DNA of 64,000 bases. Source: Lachnoclostridium sp. (GTDB lineage Bacteria; Bacillota; Clostridia; Lachnospirales; Lachnospiraceae). A model generated the notes under the pieces. The model did no database searches and was not told where the DNA came from. It saw nothing but the letters and a program-made list of their open reading frames with translations. Both the position numbers and the translations under genes were made by a program. Where the stretch lies: NCBI GenBank assembly GCA_021770065.1, contig JAETRR010000003.1, positions 1 to 64,000 on the forward strand. The letters run 5' to 3'. Shown here piece after piece: positions 28,289-37,890 of this stretch. The first letter of the stretch is position 1, and each line of letters begins with the position of its first letter.

Positions 28289-29650
28289 CTATTTTATAAG
28301 GGAGGACGGAATGTAGCCTTCCATCTTCTTGTCGTTCTGAGTAAAGGAAATATTAGTCCATTTTTCTCCGTCCTCTCCTGTTACCTCTTTTAATATGGTA
28401 ACCTTTGTGCCGTTCTGCAGAGTAGCACGGATATCGGCATAAGGAGAGGCGTAGGTGCGTACCTCGGCTACTGCAGGCGTGTTGGTATTGGCATTGGAGC
28501 CTGCGGAATTATTGCCGGAGGAAGATGAACCGCCTGCGGAAGTGCTTCCGAGGGTTACAAGGTCACTCCGTATATAGCCCTTCAGAGCAGAGCCGTTATA
28601 GGTATACGAAATCTGATACCATTTTCTTCCGTCTGTTCCGGTAGTCTCCGACTGGATGGTGACACTGGTGCCGGCCGGGAGTTTGGAACGGATGTCTCCG
28701 CTTGTGGAGGCATAGGTACGGATATTTGCCACGGCGGGCTTAACGGTGGCAGGCGTATTCGCAGTGCCTCCGGAAGTACTGCCGGAGGAAGCGGAACCGG
28801 GATTGTCGGCAGTCACCAGATCGGATCGGATATAACCCGTCAAGGGCCGGCCGTTATCGGTATAAGAGATCTTGTACCAGGAAGCTCCGTCGTCTCCGGT
28901 CTTTGAGGATATCAGAGTAACCTGTGTCCCCCTGGGAAGATTTGACCGGATATCGCCGTTAGGAGAGGCGTAGGTGCGGATCCGGGCCATGTCTGTATTG
29001 ATATACCGGGTACCGGATACATCTGTGGAATTGGATCCTGTCCCGCCGGGATTGGTTTCCACCAGGAGATCTCCCCGGATATAACCGTCCATGGCGGAAC
29101 CGTTCTTGTTAAAAGATATCTTATACCAGGTTCTTCCGTCGTCGGCTCCTGTTTTGGAGGAAAGGACGGTAACGCTGGAACCCCGTTCAAGCCTTGAACG
29201 AATATCGGCATTCGTAGAAGGATAGGTACGTATAATGGCAACAGGCGGCTTGACATAACGGCCGGAACCGGTGCTCGCTGCTGAATTGAGGGAGGAATTT
29301 CCTCCGGAGGAGCTGCCCGGCACACTGCCGGATACATTTACCAGATCGGCGCGCACAAAGCCTTCTTTTGCGTCTCCGTTGTAGGCAAAGTATACGTTGT
29401 ACCACTTAAGTCCGTCATCTCCCGTAGTGTCAGAGATAATGGTGACTTTTGTGCCCTGTGTAAGCTTGCACACAATGGAAGAACTGGTAGAAGCGGAGGA
29501 ACGGACATTTAAAATACGGTTTTTTACGGTGCCCGTTGCCCTGGCAGCCTCGGCATGAATCCCCGGCCCCAGCAATGCTATGAATAATGCAAGCATCAGC
29601 AATACAGAAAGAAAGCTTCTGCCCTGCCTGCGGATTGTGTTTGTTGACAT
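28289..29650 (-). CDS. Secreted protein with five SH3b repeats
   Basis: Signal peptide then five ~80-aa repeats of form xRTYASxxxDIRSxLxxGTxVTIxSxTTGxDGxxWYxISYTxNGxxxxGYIRSDLV. Confidence 0.9.
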   Translation of the reverse strand: MSTNTIRRQGRSFLSVLLMLALFIALLGPGIHAEAARATGTVKNRILNVRSSASTSSSIVCKLTQGTKVTIISDTTGDDGLKWYNVYFAYNGDAKEGFVRADLVNVSGSVPGSSSGGNSSLNSAASTGSGRYVKPPVAIIRTYPSTNADIRSRLERGSSVTVLSSKTGADDGRTWYKISFNKNGSAMDGYIRGDLLVETNPGGTGSNSTDVSGTRYINTDMARIRTYASPNGDIRSNLPRGTQVTLISSKTGDDGASWYKISYTDNGRPLTGYIRSDLVTADNPGSASSGSTSGGTANTPATVKPAVANIRTYASTSGDIRSKLPAGTSVTIQSETTGTDGRKWYQISYTYNGSALKGYIRSDLVTLGSTSAGGSSSSGNNSAGSNANTNTPAVAEVRTYASPYADIRATLQNGTKVTILKEVTGEDGEKWTNISFTQNDKKMEGYIPSSLIK

Positions 29651-29830
29651 AAAAAATCCCCCCTGTTATCTGTATTTCTCTATTGATGAATCCGTCTGTC
29701 AGGATTCGGTATCCGTAAAGGGAATTTTATGGTAACCCCCTGTCATAGCGAAAAGGATACTACTTCCAGTATAAGCATACCTGTCCTGAAATGCAAGAAA
29801 CAAAAGACAGTATTAAGAAAATCTTCAGAA

Positions 29831-31570
29831 TTATGTCAACAGTGTAAGGCCGGAAATATCGGAATCAATCACCATAGAGTAGTTGGTATAATAAACCACA
29901 AAGCCCGGCCTGGCGCCTCCCGGTTTTTTCACATGCTTTTTCTCTACATAATCGATCTCTGCCTTTTCATTTCCCCGGCTCCTGGAATAATAGGCGGCCA
30001 GGCGCCCGGCTTCCTCAAAGGCCCGATCCGGCACTTCGCGCCCTTCGCTTTTCAGGATGACATGAGAGCCGGCCGTTCCTTTGGCGTGAAACCACCAATC
30101 ATTGCCGGAGGCAAATTTGAAGGTCAGCTCATCGTTCTGGAGATTGTTTTTCCCTACATAGATGTGGAAGCCGTCGCTGGACAGATAGTGGAAGGGCCTG
30201 GAGGTGATGCGCGGCTTCTTATCCTGGCTTCTGCGCCTGCGTATATAGCCGGACTCCATCAGCTCTTCGCGGATCTGTACCAGATCCTCCTCCGAAAGGG
30301 CAATGTCGAGAGCCTGGCTGACGGATTCCAGATGAGCCGTCTCTTTTGCGGTCTCTGTAAGCAGCTCTGTGACCGCCTCATAGGTCCGTTTCAGCTTTCC
30401 GTATTTATCAAAATATTTTTTTGCATTCTCCTGGGCGGTAAGCTTAGGGTCCAGGGGGATGGTGACGGTTTCATTGGTGTAATAGTTAAGGGCCTCAAGA
30501 GACCGGGCGCCTTCTTCCAGGTTGTAACCGTAGGCCTGGAGCAGTTCCCCGTAAACCTTATATTTTTCCCGTTTTTCCGTGTCTTTGAGCTGCTTTGCCT
30601 GAAGATCGTATTTTTTACGGCTGCGCTCTAAAGCGGTCTGAACGATTCTTCGGAGATCCGAAGACTTCTGACGGATCCGGGTGATCGTGTTTTTGGAAGC
30701 ATAGTAGGATTCCAGAAGGGCGGAGATGCTCTCAAAGGACTGTGCCTGCAAATCTGCGTATACGGTCAGGGGAAGAGCGGCGAACTCCACGGGTTCTTTT
30801 CCCCGGAACAGGATCTGGGGAGTAAAGTGCTCAAGCCGGATATCTTCTAAAATACGGGAGAGCTGATGCATAAGCATTTCCCGCTGGTTCTGTGTCAGGG
30901 CCGAGGGAAGGCTGTCGGAATCAAGAAGAGACCGAAAGCACAGCTCCTCTGCCATAACAGGGGAAAAGCCGGTGAGCGTAGTGTAAATGGCCCTGCCGAG
31001 GGGCAGAGGCTTTCTGCAGACGGCCTCCAGCATGGTTTCTTCCGGGGATGTGAGAGGGTCAAGCTTTTCCTGTGTGGCCGGAATAAAGTAAGTGCGTCCC
31101 GGAAGCACTTCCCGGACAGAACTGACAGCAGAGGATACATGCTTGATACTGTCCAGAATCATTCCGTCTTCATTACAGAAAATGAGATTGCTGTGTTTTC
31201 CCATAAGCTCCACAATAAGAAGCTTGCGGCAGAGATCTCCGAGCTCATTTAAATGTTCAATTTCAAACTGTATGATCCGCTCCAGAGAGGGCTGGCGGAT
31301 ATCGGTAATCTTCCCCCCGTTTAAATGCTTGCGCAGAAGCATGCAGAATCCCGGCGCCGTCATAGGGCCCGGCTTATTGCTTTCGGTGAGATAAAGCAGG
31401 GGCAGGCTGGCAGAAGCCGATATCAGAAGCCGGTACTGGTTTTTATTATTTTTTATCGTAAGAAGAAGCTCGTCCGCCTCTGGCTGGGCGATCTTGGCGA
31501 TCCGCCCTCCCGTGAGAGTCCTGGAAAGCTCTGCGCGCAGACTTGCAACTGTAATGCCGTCAAATGCCAT
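29831..31570 (-). CDS. rqcH: RqcH/NFACT family ribosome quality-control protein (fibronectin-binding A-like)
   Basis: MAFDGITVASLRAELSRTLTGGRIAKIAQPEADELLLTI..NDELTFKFASGNDWWFHAKGTAGSHVILKS. Confidence 0.94.
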   Translation of the reverse strand: MAFDGITVASLRAELSRTLTGGRIAKIAQPEADELLLTIKNNKNQYRLLISASASLPLLYLTESNKPGPMTAPGFCMLLRKHLNGGKITDIRQPSLERIIQFEIEHLNELGDLCRKLLIVELMGKHSNLIFCNEDGMILDSIKHVSSAVSSVREVLPGRTYFIPATQEKLDPLTSPEETMLEAVCRKPLPLGRAIYTTLTGFSPVMAEELCFRSLLDSDSLPSALTQNQREMLMHQLSRILEDIRLEHFTPQILFRGKEPVEFAALPLTVYADLQAQSFESISALLESYYASKNTITRIRQKSSDLRRIVQTALERSRKKYDLQAKQLKDTEKREKYKVYGELLQAYGYNLEEGARSLEALNYYTNETVTIPLDPKLTAQENAKKYFDKYGKLKRTYEAVTELLTETAKETAHLESVSQALDIALSEEDLVQIREELMESGYIRRRRSQDKKPRITSRPFHYLSSDGFHIYVGKNNLQNDELTFKFASGNDWWFHAKGTAGSHVILKSEGREVPDRAFEEAGRLAAYYSRSRGNEKAEIDYVEKKHVKKPGGARPGFVVYYTNYSMVIDSDISGLTLLT

Positions 31571-31648
31571 AAGATCCTCCTGTATATATAAAAATTATAA
31601 TCAGTATAGCATGAAAAATATCACTTTTCTATAAATTTTTCCATACAA

Positions 31649-31709
31649 TATCGGAGGAAGTCCGCCAATCCCGAAGGGATATGCATTCATGGGGTGCCCG
31701 AAGGGTATA
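31649..31709 (-). repeat. Dispersed hairpin repeat, diverged copy (family of 48248-48375)
   Basis: Reverse complement TATACCCTTCGGGCACCCCATGAATGCATATCCCTTCGGGATTGGCGGACTTCCTCCGATA aligns with the 48-kb unit. Confidence 0.8.
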
Positions 31710-31874
31710 AATTTTCAGACACAGATTGCACAAAGCCTGCGGATGAATTAAAATCATGGTAAGTCATTAAATACCTCCAGGCAATCGCTAAATATCCGTG
31801 CAAGCGCGGCTGCCTGGCTCGCTGCCCACAGGAATAAAGCAATAGAAAGCTTAAAGGAAAAGGAAAGAAGCGTT

Positions 31875-32822
31875 ATGTTACAGGAGAAGCGGAGTATGAA
31901 ATTATCAGGAGAGATATTGAGATTTACAACAGAGGAGGCGGCTCGTTTTCTGCCGGAGCGTCCCTGGGACGGACATAAGGGTACTTTCGGAAAAGTCTGT
32001 GCCATAGGCGGAAGCGTCGGGCTTACCGGGGCGCCTGTTCTTGCAGCGTCCGGAGCAGCCCGGATGGGAAGCGGCCTTGTCTACGTGGGAGTTCCCGGAG
32101 AAATATACCCGATTACGGCTGCCATGTGCCTGGAGGCCATGCCTTTTCCCCTGCCGGATCGGGAGGGCATGATCTCGGCGGAAGCATTTTTTAAGATTCT
32201 GGAGCGCATGAACGCCTGCGATGCCGGGCTGATCGGCCCGGGAATGGGACGGAGCCCGGAGCTTGTGCTTCTGCTCCGGCGTCTTTTGGAGCAGGTAAAA
32301 GTTCCTCTGGTTCTGGATGCCGATGCTCTCTATGCCGTCCGGAATCAGAGGGAGATCTTAAAGGCCAGGGCGGAAAAGGGACAAAAGACCGTCTTGACAC
32401 CCCATGAGGGAGAGTTTGCTTATCTGGGCGGCAGTCTGGAAAAAGCGGAAGGAGACAAAGAAACGGACCGGGAGGACAGGATGCACAAAAGAATCCGGGC
32501 AGCAGAGGCATTTGCCGCAGAAACCGGCTGCATTCTGGTGCTGAAGGGCCCCGATACGGTGACGGCGGATCCGGACGGAACCGTGTTTGTCAATTCTACC
32601 GGAAACAGCGGAATGGCCAAGGGCGGAAGCGGAGATATCTTAAGCGGGATGCTGCTCTCGCTTCTCGGGCAGGGAGTCGAACCGGCAAAGGCAGCGGCGC
32701 TGGCAGTCTGGCTTCACGGATATGCGGGAGATTTGGCAAAGGAAGACCTTGGGGAGTTCGGAATGCTGCCAAGGGATATCATAGAACGGATTCCCAGGGC
32801 AGTTCTTTCTTTACAGAAGTGA
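31875..32822 (+). CDS. nnrD: ADP-dependent NAD(P)H-hydrate dehydratase
   Basis: RPWDGHKGTFGKVCAIGGSVGLTGAPVLAASGAARMGSGLVYVG..VLTPHEGEFAYL..NSGMAKGGSGDILSGML. Confidence 0.94.
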   Translation: MLQEKRSMKLSGEILRFTTEEAARFLPERPWDGHKGTFGKVCAIGGSVGLTGAPVLAASGAARMGSGLVYVGVPGEIYPITAAMCLEAMPFPLPDREGMISAEAFFKILERMNACDAGLIGPGMGRSPELVLLLRRLLEQVKVPLVLDADALYAVRNQREILKARAEKGQKTVLTPHEGEFAYLGGSLEKAEGDKETDREDRMHKRIRAAEAFAAETGCILVLKGPDTVTADPDGTVFVNSTGNSGMAKGGSGDILSGMLLSLLGQGVEPAKAAALAVWLHGYAGDLAKEDLGEFGMLPRDIIERIPRAVLSLQK

Positions 32823-32852
32823 AGAAAACAAAGGAAATACAAAGGATCTCTG

Positions 32853-33011
32853 GATTTTATTGGGGTAAATTACTATTCTTCCAGTCTGGGACACTGTGAG
32901 GAAATGGATGGTGACGAGACATTATTCGGAGGAGTGCAGAATCTTTATCTTGAGCTTAGCAAATGGGGAGAGTCTGACGGAATCATAAAACATATAAAAA
33001 TCGAGGTCTGA
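32853..33011 (+). pseudogene. Fragment of glycoside hydrolase family 1 gene (C-terminal portion)
   Basis: In-frame DFIGVNYYSSSLGHCEEMDGDETLFGGVQNLYLELSKWGESDGIIKHIKIEV*: DFIGVNYYSS and the SxWG motif are GH1-like; no upstream coding sequence. Confidence 0.65.
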
Positions 33012-33027
33012 ATGGCCTCGATTTTTT
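32996..33027 (+). terminator. Rho-independent terminator
   Basis: AAAAATCGAGG TCTGAATGG CCTCGATTTTT. Confidence 0.8.
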
Positions 33028-33127
33028 ATGAGATCGTATCCGCTGCCAGTCCGCCGCCCTTATTTTCTGCTGCGGTAGTCGTCTCTTTCAGAACTCCCAT
33101 ATCTGCAGGCGGCAGCCCGGAAAAAGC

Positions 33128-33209
33128 GGAATGCTGCCAAGGAATATCATAGAGCGGATACCCAGAGCAGTTCTTTCTTTGCAGAAGTGAAGAAAACAAA
33201 GGAAATACT
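33128..33209 (+). repeat. Duplicated nnrD 3' end (second copy of ~80 bp at 32759-32840)
   Basis: GGAATGCTGCCAAGGAATATCATAGAGCGGATACCCAGAGCAGTTCTTTCTTTGCAGAAGTGAAGAAAACAAAGGAAATAC repeats the nnrD tail with a few substitutions. Confidence 0.9.
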
Positions 33210-33331
33210 TGTTGATTTGAATATTTTATGCTATGGTAATGTGAGTGTGGAATACGCTGCTGTTCACAAACAAAAGAATTGTGTACGGCAGCATTTAAAT
33301 GTAAGAATATAAGGCAATGAGGTAACCGACA

Positions 33332-34300
33332 TTGAAATGGAAGAAATACACCTTAAAAACCACAACAGAAGCAGAGGATATCATCAGCAGTATGATGATG
33401 GAGGCGGGCATTGAGGGGATTGAGATTGAGGACAAGGTTCCGCTCTCAGACCGGGACAAAGAGCAGATGTTTGTGGATATCCTGCCGGATATGCCGGAGG
33501 ACGACGGCACGGCTTATATCAGCTTTTATCTGGAACCGGAGGCAGATCAGGAGGCTGTGCTTGACCGGGTAAGGGCCGGACTGGAGGAGATACAGACCTG
33601 GGGGCTGTCAATCGGCGAGGGAACCATCACGGCCTCCGAGACAGAGGACAAGGACTGGATTAACAACTGGAAGGAATATTTCCACCAGTTTTATGTGGAC
33701 GATATTCTGATTAAGCCCTCCTGGGAAGAGACAAAACCGGAGGATAAGGACAAGCTGCTGATTCAGATTGATCCAGGAACTGCTTTTGGCACAGGGATGC
33801 ATGAGACCACACAGCTCTGTATCCGTCAGATCCGCAAGTATCTGACAGAGAAGACGGTACTTCTGGATGTGGGAACGGGAAGCGGCATTCTGTCCGTGAT
33901 CAGTCTGAAGCTGGGAGCGGAAAAAGCGAGGGGGACGGATCTGGATCCCTGTGCCGTAGATGCGGTAAGAGAGAATCTGGAGGCAAACGGCATATCCCCG
34001 GGGTCCTTTGAGCTGCGGATTGGGAATATCATTGATGATAAGGAGGTGCAGGACTGGGCCGGATATGAGTGCTATGACATCATTGCGGCCAATATTCTTG
34101 CAGAGGTGCTGGTGCCTCTGACCCCTGTGGTTCTCAGGCACTTAAAGCCCGGCGGTATCTACATTACATCCGGAATCATTGACGATAAGGAAGAACTGGT
34201 AGTAAAGACCGTGAAGGAATGCGGCTTCGAGCTGCTGGAGGTGAATTACCAGGGAGAATGGGTTTGTGTGACAGCCAGGAAGCCCGCACGGCCGGAATGA
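33332..34300 (+). CDS. prmA: Ribosomal protein L11 methyltransferase, TTG start
   Basis: KDWINNWKEYFHQFYV..PGTAFGTGMHETTQLCIRQI..LLDVGTGSGILSVISLKLGAEKARGTDLDPCAVDAVREN. Confidence 0.94.
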   Translation: MKWKKYTLKTTTEAEDIISSMMMEAGIEGIEIEDKVPLSDRDKEQMFVDILPDMPEDDGTAYISFYLEPEADQEAVLDRVRAGLEEIQTWGLSIGEGTITASETEDKDWINNWKEYFHQFYVDDILIKPSWEETKPEDKDKLLIQIDPGTAFGTGMHETTQLCIRQIRKYLTEKTVLLDVGTGSGILSVISLKLGAEKARGTDLDPCAVDAVRENLEANGISPGSFELRIGNIIDDKEVQDWAGYECYDIIAANILAEVLVPLTPVVLRHLKPGGIYITSGIIDDKEELVVKTVKECGFELLEVNYQGEWVCVTARKPARPE

Positions 34301-34336
34301 AAAAGCAGTCGTCTGTGAAGCGGAAAAGGAGAAGTT

Positions 34337-35074
34337 ATGCATCATTTTTTTACGGATCCGTCCCGGATCGGGGAAAAGAAAATTATCATAACAGGACCGG
34401 ACGTGAATCATATCCGCAATGTACTGCGTATGCGATCCGGCGAGGAGGTTCTCATAAGCGACGGGCAGGGGACCGATTACCGGTGCAGGCTTGCAGAACT
34501 TACCGATACTTCGGTGACAGCCTCCATTATGTGGAGACTTGACGGCAATGCAGAGCTGCCCTCCCGGATTACCCTGTTCCAGGGCCTTCCCAAAGGGGAC
34601 AAGATGGAATTCATTATCCAGAAATGTGTGGAGCTCGGAGCGGCAAGAATTGTTCCGGTACAGACAAAGCGCACTGTGGTAAAGCTGGATGCCGGGAAGG
34701 AGCAGTTAAGGAGAAAGCGCTGGACGGCAATCTCCGAGAGCGCCGCAAAGCAGTCCGGGCGCGGCATTGTACCGGAGATCGGGGCAGTTGTGGATTTTGC
34801 CGGGGCTCTGAAGGAAGCGGCGTCTCTGGATGTCTTTCTGATTCCCTACGAGCTTGCAAAAGGAATCGGGCATACAAGGGAGGTGTGTTCCGGTATTGCG
34901 CCGGGGCAGTCCGTCGGTATCTTTATCGGACCGGAGGGCGGTTTTGAAGAGGAAGAGGTCAGAATGGCCGTGGCGGCAGGAGCAGAGCCGATTACGCTTG
35001 GAAAACGGATTCTGCGGACAGAGACGGCGGGAATGGCTCTGATTTCGGTGTTGTCTTATCTTTTGGAAAAATGA
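34337..35074 (+). CDS. rsmE: 16S rRNA (uracil(1498)-N(3))-methyltransferase
   Basis: HHFFTDPSRIGEKKIIITGPDVNHIRNVLRMRSGEEVLI..LFQGLPKGDKMEFIIQKCVELG..FIGPEGGFEEEEV..TLGKRILRTETAGM. Confidence 0.95.
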   Translation: MHHFFTDPSRIGEKKIIITGPDVNHIRNVLRMRSGEEVLISDGQGTDYRCRLAELTDTSVTASIMWRLDGNAELPSRITLFQGLPKGDKMEFIIQKCVELGAARIVPVQTKRTVVKLDAGKEQLRRKRWTAISESAAKQSGRGIVPEIGAVVDFAGALKEAASLDVFLIPYELAKGIGHTREVCSGIAPGQSVGIFIGPEGGFEEEEVRMAVAAGAEPITLGKRILRTETAGMALISVLSYLLEK

Positions 35075-35084
35075 GGAAGAGAGA

Positions 35085-36239
35085 ATGGAAGTATATTTGG
35101 ATAATTCGGCTACGACGCGCTGCTATCCGGAAGCTGCCGGGCGGATGTGCCAGATTATGACAGAGACCTATGGCAATCCCTCGTCCCTTCACCGTAAAGG
35201 GGTGGAAGCGGAGCAGGCGATCCGGGAAGCGAAAAAAATCCTGGCGGGCAGTCTGAAGGTTCGGGAAAAGGAGCTGTATTTCACGTCGGGCGGCACAGAG
35301 AGCGATAACCTGGCTTTGACAGGCTGTGCTTTTGCCAATCAGAGAGCCGGGAAGCATCTGATTACTACGTCTGTTGAGCATCCGGCTGTACTGCAGACTA
35401 TGAAGTATCTGGAGGAACAGGGCTTTCGGATTACGTATCTTCCGGTAGATTCTTATGGGGTTGTCCGTCCGGAGGATCTTATGGAGGCGCTCTGCCCGGA
35501 TACGATCCTGGTTTCTGTGATGTATGTGAACAATGAGGTCGGTTCCGTACAGCCCATAGCAGAGATTGGGGAGCTTTTGAAAAAAAGGGAAAATCCTGTA
35601 CTGTTCCACGTGGATGCCGTACAGGCTTATGGGAAATATGTGATTCATCCGAAGAAGCTTCATGTAGATCTCATGTCTGTGAGCAGCCATAAGATTCACG
35701 GTCCCAAGGGAATGGGCATGCTCTATGTGGGGGAGGGGGTAAAGATACGCCCCCTGCTTTACGGAGGCGGCCAGCAGAAGGATCTCAGGCCGGGAACGGA
35801 AAATGTGCCGGGAATTGCAGGCTTTGGGGAAGCAGTAAAGAAAATCTATACAGATTTTGAAGAAAAAAGAGAGCGGCTTTACCGGCTTAAGGGGCAGTTT
35901 ACAGAAGGCGTGTTAAAGCTTGAGGGGACCGTGGTCAACGGAAGAACAGGAAAAGACAGCGCCCCCCATATTGTCAGCGTCAGCTTTGAGGGCGTGCGGA
36001 GCGAGGTGCTGCTCCATGCGCTGGAGGAGCGGGGAATTTATGTCTCATCCGGATCGGCCTGTGCTTCCAATCATCCGGCGGTCAGCGGTACCTTAATGGC
36101 TATGGGAATAAGACGGGATCTTCTTGATTCCACACTGCGGCTCAGCTTTAGTGAGTTTACTACGGAGGATGAGATTTCTTACTGCCTGAAGGCGTTGGAG
36201 GAGCTGCTTCCCATGCTCCGCAGATTTACGAGACATTAA
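35085..36239 (+). CDS. Cysteine desulfurase (NifS/IscS family)
   Basis: VYLDNSATTRCYPEAAGRM..YGNPSSLHRKGVEAE..SVMYVNNEVGSVQPI..SVSSHKIHGPKGMG..SSGSACASNHPAVSG. Confidence 0.95.
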   Translation: MEVYLDNSATTRCYPEAAGRMCQIMTETYGNPSSLHRKGVEAEQAIREAKKILAGSLKVREKELYFTSGGTESDNLALTGCAFANQRAGKHLITTSVEHPAVLQTMKYLEEQGFRITYLPVDSYGVVRPEDLMEALCPDTILVSVMYVNNEVGSVQPIAEIGELLKKRENPVLFHVDAVQAYGKYVIHPKKLHVDLMSVSSHKIHGPKGMGMLYVGEGVKIRPLLYGGGQQKDLRPGTENVPGIAGFGEAVKKIYTDFEEKRERLYRLKGQFTEGVLKLEGTVVNGRTGKDSAPHIVSVSFEGVRSEVLLHALEERGIYVSSGSACASNHPAVSGTLMAMGIRRDLLDSTLRLSFSEFTTEDEISYCLKALEELLPMLRRFTRH

Positions 36240-36288
36240 CAGCCAAAAAAGCCGGAATATACGGCTTTTAACAGAGAAGGAGCATTGT

Positions 36289-37467
36289 ATGTTCAAAGCA
36301 TTTTTGATTAAATACGGAGAGATTGCAATTAAGGGAAAAAACCGGTATCTGTTTGAAGATGCCCTGGTGTCACAGATCCGCCATGCCTTGAAGGAAACGG
36401 AGGGTTCTTTTTGTGTAACCAAGGAGCAGGGACGGATTTATGTGGAGGCCCTTTCGGATTATGACTATGAGGAAGCGGTAGATGCCTTAAAAAGAGTGTT
36501 CGGAATCGTGGGCATCTGTCCGGTGGTCATCCTGGAGGACGAGGGATTTGAGCGTCTGGCCGAAGAGGCTGTGAAGTACCTTAAAACCCGTTACGGGGAC
36601 TGCAGCAAAACCTTCAAGGTTCATGCAAGGAGGGCGAAAAAGACCTATCCCTTACAGTCCATGGAGGTGAATGCACAGCTTGGAGGACGGATTCTTGACA
36701 GCTTTCCCGGGATGAGGGTGGACGTGCATAATCCGGAGATTATGCTTCATGTGGAGATCCGGGAACGGATTTATCTCTATTCGGATGTGATTCCCGGGCC
36801 GGGAGGAATGCCTGTGGGTACCAACGGCAAGTCGATGCTGCTGCTTTCCGGGGGGATTGACAGTCCGGTGGCCGGTTATATGGTGGCAAAGCGCGGTGTG
36901 AAGATTGATGCCGTGTATTTTCATGCACCGCCCTATACCAGCGAGCGTGCGAAACAGAAGGTGGTGGATCTGGCGGCTAAGGTTGCCCTTTATGCCGGGC
37001 CGATTTATCTGTATGTGGTGAATTTTACGGATATTCAGCTTTATATTTATGAGAAATGTCCCCATGAGGAGCTGACGATTATTATGCGGCGGTATATGAT
37101 GCGCATAGCGGAGGAGATTGCCCGAAAGACGGGGTCTCTGGGGCTGATTACGGGGGAGAGCATCGGGCAGGTGGCGAGCCAGACGGTGCAGAGCCTCGCG
37201 GCTACCAATGAAGTATGTACCATGCCGGTGTTCCGGCCTTTGATTGCATTTGATAAGGAGGATATCGTGACGCTGTCCAAGAAGATTGATACGTTTGAAA
37301 CGTCTATTCAGCCTTTTGAGGACTGCTGCACGATTTTTGTGGCGAAGCATCCGGTGACGAAGCCGAATATTAAGGTGATCCGCCATTCGGAGACGAAGCT
37401 GGCGGAGAAGATTGATGCCATGGTGAAAGAGGCTGTTGAGACGGCTGAGCTTATAGTTGTGGGGTAG
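36289..37467 (+). CDS. thiI: tRNA 4-thiouridine synthase ThiI (no rhodanese domain)
   Basis: FKAFLIKYGEIAIKGKNRYLFEDAL..MLLLSGGIDSPVAGYMVAKRGVKIDAVYFHAPPYTSERAKQKV. Confidence 0.95.
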   Translation: MFKAFLIKYGEIAIKGKNRYLFEDALVSQIRHALKETEGSFCVTKEQGRIYVEALSDYDYEEAVDALKRVFGIVGICPVVILEDEGFERLAEEAVKYLKTRYGDCSKTFKVHARRAKKTYPLQSMEVNAQLGGRILDSFPGMRVDVHNPEIMLHVEIRERIYLYSDVIPGPGGMPVGTNGKSMLLLSGGIDSPVAGYMVAKRGVKIDAVYFHAPPYTSERAKQKVVDLAAKVALYAGPIYLYVVNFTDIQLYIYEKCPHEELTIIMRRYMMRIAEEIARKTGSLGLITGESIGQVASQTVQSLAATNEVCTMPVFRPLIAFDKEDIVTLSKKIDTFETSIQPFEDCCTIFVAKHPVTKPNIKVIRHSETKLAEKIDAMVKEAVETAELIVVG

Positions 37468-37495
37468 GACAGGAGAAGGGGCCTGCGGAAATAAA

Positions 37496-37532
37496 AATCT
37501 GCATGGGATTTTTGAGGAATCTCATGCAGATT
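37496..37532. terminator. Hairpin after thiI
   Basis: AATCTGCATGGGATT / AATCTCATGCAGATT with 7-nt loop. Confidence 0.45.
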
Positions 37533-37579
37533 GGGGATTATCAGTTGAAAAATTGAGGGCTGCACCGCTTATTCTGGAA

Positions 37580-37813
37580 TTATTCAACGACATAGGGCTG
37601 CAGTGCCTTCAGTATGATGTCCATCTCTTCCTGTGCGTGGATATTTAAATCGATGGGCTTGGACAAATCGAGACTGAAGATTCCCATAATGGATTTGGCA
37701 TCAATCACGTAGCGTCCGGAAACCAGATCGAAGTCGGCATCGAATCTTGTAATATCGTTTACAAAGGATTTTACTTTTTCAATGGAATTTAAGCATATCT
37801 TTATGGTTTTCAT
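37580..37813 (-). CDS. HPr-like phosphocarrier family protein
   Basis: FDADFDLVSGRYVIDAKSIMGIFSLDLSKPIDLNIHAQ. Confidence 0.8.
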   Translation of the reverse strand: MKTIKICLNSIEKVKSFVNDITRFDADFDLVSGRYVIDAKSIMGIFSLDLSKPIDLNIHAQEEMDIILKALQPYVVE

Positions 37814-37890
37814 TGTAACTACCTCCTAATTATCAGCTTATCTTAATCTTAATACGGGGGGTACTAAAAGTCAATACAAAGTCGAAAGGA

